DNA of 64,000 nt from Calliopsis andreniformis (lineage: Eukaryota > Arthropoda > Insecta > Hymenoptera > Andrenidae). The notes under the pieces are model-generated. The model worked only from the letters and a program-made list of their open reading frames with translations. It searched no databases and had not been told where the DNA came from. The position numbers and the translations under genes were made by a program. Position 1 is the first letter of the stretch. Every line of letters begins with the position of its first letter. The DNA is taken from NCBI RefSeq assembly GCF_051401765.1, contig NW_027480449.1:5084001-5148000 (forward strand). Reading direction: 5' to 3'. Shown in pieces: positions 62,631 to 64,000 of the stretch.

Positions 62631-64000
62631 AGGATGATGTCTGAGGGTTGAGGATTGAGGTTTGAGGACTGAGGACTGAGGGTTGAGGACTGAGGATTGA
62701 GGATGAGGGCTGAGGGTCGGGGATTGAGGTTTGACGACTGAGGACTGAGTATTGAGGATTGAGAATTCAGGATTGTTGATAGAGGATTGAAGATTGAGGA
62801 TTGGGTATTGAGGATTGAAGAATGAGGATTGAGGATTGAGGATTGAGGATTGAGGGTTGAGGATCTAGGATTGGAGATTGATTACTGGGGATTGAAGATT
62901 GGGGATTGCAGATTGAGGATTGAGGATCTAGGATTGGAGATTGATTATTGAGGATTGAAGATTGAGGATTGATGATTGAGTATTGAGAATTGAGAATTGA
63001 GGATGAGGACTGAGGGTTGAGGATTGAGGATTGAGAAATGAGGATTGAGGATTGAGGATTGAGGATTGAAGATTGAGTATTGAGAATTGAGGATTGAGGA
63101 TTGAGGATTGAGGATTGAGGATTGAGGATGAGGACTGAGGGTTGAGAATTTAGGTTTGAGAAATGAGGATTGAGGATTGAGGATTGAGGATTGAAGAATG
63201 AGGATTGAGGATTGAGGATTGAGGGTTGAGGATCTAGGATTGGAGATTGATTATTGAGGATTGAAGATTGGGGATTGAGGATTGAGGATTGAGGGTCTAG
63301 GATTGGAGATTGATTATTGTGGATTGAAGATTGGGGATTGAGGATTGAGGATTGAGGATCTAGGATTGGAGATTGAAGATTGAGGATTGAGGATTGAGGG
63401 TTGAGGATTGAGGACGAGGACTGACGGTTGAGGATTGAGGTTTGAGGATTGAGGATTGAGGACTGAGGATTGCGGATTGAGGATTGAGCATTGAGGATTG
63501 AAGATTGAGGACTGGCGCTTGAGGATTGAGGTTTGAGGATTGGGTATTGAGGATTGAAGAATGAGGATTGAGGATTGAGGATAGAGGATTGAGGTTTGAG
63601 GATCTAGGATTGGAGATTGATTATTGAGGATTGAAGATTGGGGATTGAGGATTGAGGATTGAGGATCTAAGATTGGAGATTGATTATTGAGGATTGAATA
63701 TTGAGGATTGATGATTGAGGATTGAAAATTGAGAATTGAGGATGAGGACTGAGGGTTGAGGATTGAGGTTTGAGAAATGAGGATTGAGGATTGAGGATTG
63801 AGGATTGAAGATTGAGTATTGAGAATTCAGGATTGAAGATTGAGGATTGAGGATTGAGGATTGAGGATGAGGACTGAGGGTTGAGAATTTAGGTTTGAGA
63901 AATGAGGATTGAGGATTGAGGATTGAGGATTGAGGGTTGAGGATTGATGATTGGGTATTGAAGATTAAGTATTGATCACTGTGGATTGAGGATTGAGGAT
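62631..64000 (+). repeat. Right-edge HOR segments, continuing out of the window
   Basis: 62.63-63.15 kb follows the 7.3-7.5 and 18.0-18.5 kb path, with a GAATTCAGGATTGTTG word near 62,766. From about 63,190 it matches 54.37-55.18 kb: GAGGGTCTAGG at 63,291 and 54,475 (offset 8,816), also 47,253. It runs to the last base, so the array extends beyond it. Confidence 0.75.

Larger units (their letters stand above)
1..64000 (+). repeat. Heptamer (GAGGATT)n satellite array, whole window
   Basis: Every stretch I read resolves into 7-bp units related to GAGGATT on the plus strand, about 9,100 units in one orientation, and the array runs off both ends of the window. Most departures are single substitutions within a unit, mainly at the central G-G-A-T positions, while the flanking T-T-G-A word is much more constant. 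Some units are 6 bp (GAGGAT before GAGGACT, GAGGAC before GAGTACT, GAAATT), which shifts phase. The plus strand carries most of the G and nearly no C. There is no unique insert, coding gene, RNA gene or mobile element. A length of 64 kb with kilobase-scale higher-order structure is typical of eukaryotic satellite DNA. The clade cannot be inferred from the sequence. Confidence 0.98.

Noticed and set aside
1..64000. Telomere-type repeat (G-rich heptamer like the plant TTTAGGG)
   Set aside because: The unit has GAGG rather than a GGG run, is strongly diversified and is organised in kilobase HORs. A telomerase-made tract would be far more uniform.
1..64000. CRISPR array
   Set aside because: There are no alternating repeats and unique spacers; all sequence is repeat.
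1..64000. Bacterial or plasmid replication iterons
   Set aside because: Iterons cover a few hundred bases beside a rep gene. Here the array fills 64 kb with no gene.
1..64000. tRNA, rRNA or other structured RNA genes
   Set aside because: No C-rich stems or conserved loops can form, because the plus strand is almost devoid of C; only short local hairpins were seen.

Overview
The whole 64,000-base window is one uninterrupted satellite array. Its basic unit is the heptamer GAGGATT (complement AATCCTC), roughly 9,100 units, all in the same orientation. I found no gene, RNA gene, transposon, CRISPR array, origin or unique-sequence island. The plus strand is G-rich and almost C-free. All long open frames lie on the minus strand because the repeat has no stop codon there, and they spell variations of one cyclic heptapeptide (ILNPQSS). 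They are by-products of the repeat, not genes. A megasatellite of this size points to a eukaryotic nuclear genome (heterochromatic, pericentromeric or subtelomeric block). The sequence alone does not let me name the clade.

The array is not a homogeneous microsatellite. Units are diversified into recurring variants (GAAGATT, GAGTATT, GAGGACT, GAGGGTT, GAGGTTT, GATGATT, GACGATT, GAATATT, GAGCATT, GGGGATT, GAGAATT and others). Their order is copied over kilobases, giving a nested higher-order repeat (HOR) structure. By matching rare landmark words I could fix several large duplicated blocks: offset about 5.4 kb (2.75-6.49 and 8.15-11.9 kb), 2,266 bp (12.6-13.9 and 14.8-16.1 kb), 6,299 bp (7.5-8.7 and 13.8-15.0 kb), about 21.8 kb (0.75-3.65 and 22.6-25.4 kb), 3,060 bp (26.4-27.5 and 29.5-30.6 kb), about 10.2 kb (20.7-22.4 and 30.9-32.6 kb), 7,412 bp (29.0-34.55 and 36.4-41.9 kb), 9,128 bp (39.6-42.4 and 48.8-51.5 kb), about 7.2/6.8 kb (46.8-49.6 and 54.0-56.4 kb), 3,383 bp (53.0-53.9 and 56.4-57.3 kb), 13,780 bp (43.4-46.9 and 57.1-60.7 kb), and about 36.5 kb (24.7-26.1 and 61.2-62.6 kb).

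The left part (0-18 kb) is built from 5.4-kb and 2.3-kb families. The middle (18-42 kb) is dominated by the 7,412-bp family. The right part (42-64 kb) is built from shuffled segments of both. A conspicuous word containing an EcoRI site (CAGGATATTCTATT preceded by GAACCAT or GAATCCT) recurs about 34 times and works as a ruler: it comes in pairs 174 bp apart, in pairs 565-642 bp apart, and as singles. Differences between copies are usually whole numbers of heptamers (7, 14, 28, 105, 259 bp), the signature of unequal exchange or slippage in register. A few breakpoints are out of register.

Nothing here acts as a gene network. The biology is satellite turnover, DNA and chromatin structure, and possible non-coding transcription. 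All coordinates of HOR edges are by-eye estimates, good to roughly 10-50 bp; offsets were checked at specific landmark words. No identity percentages were computed.
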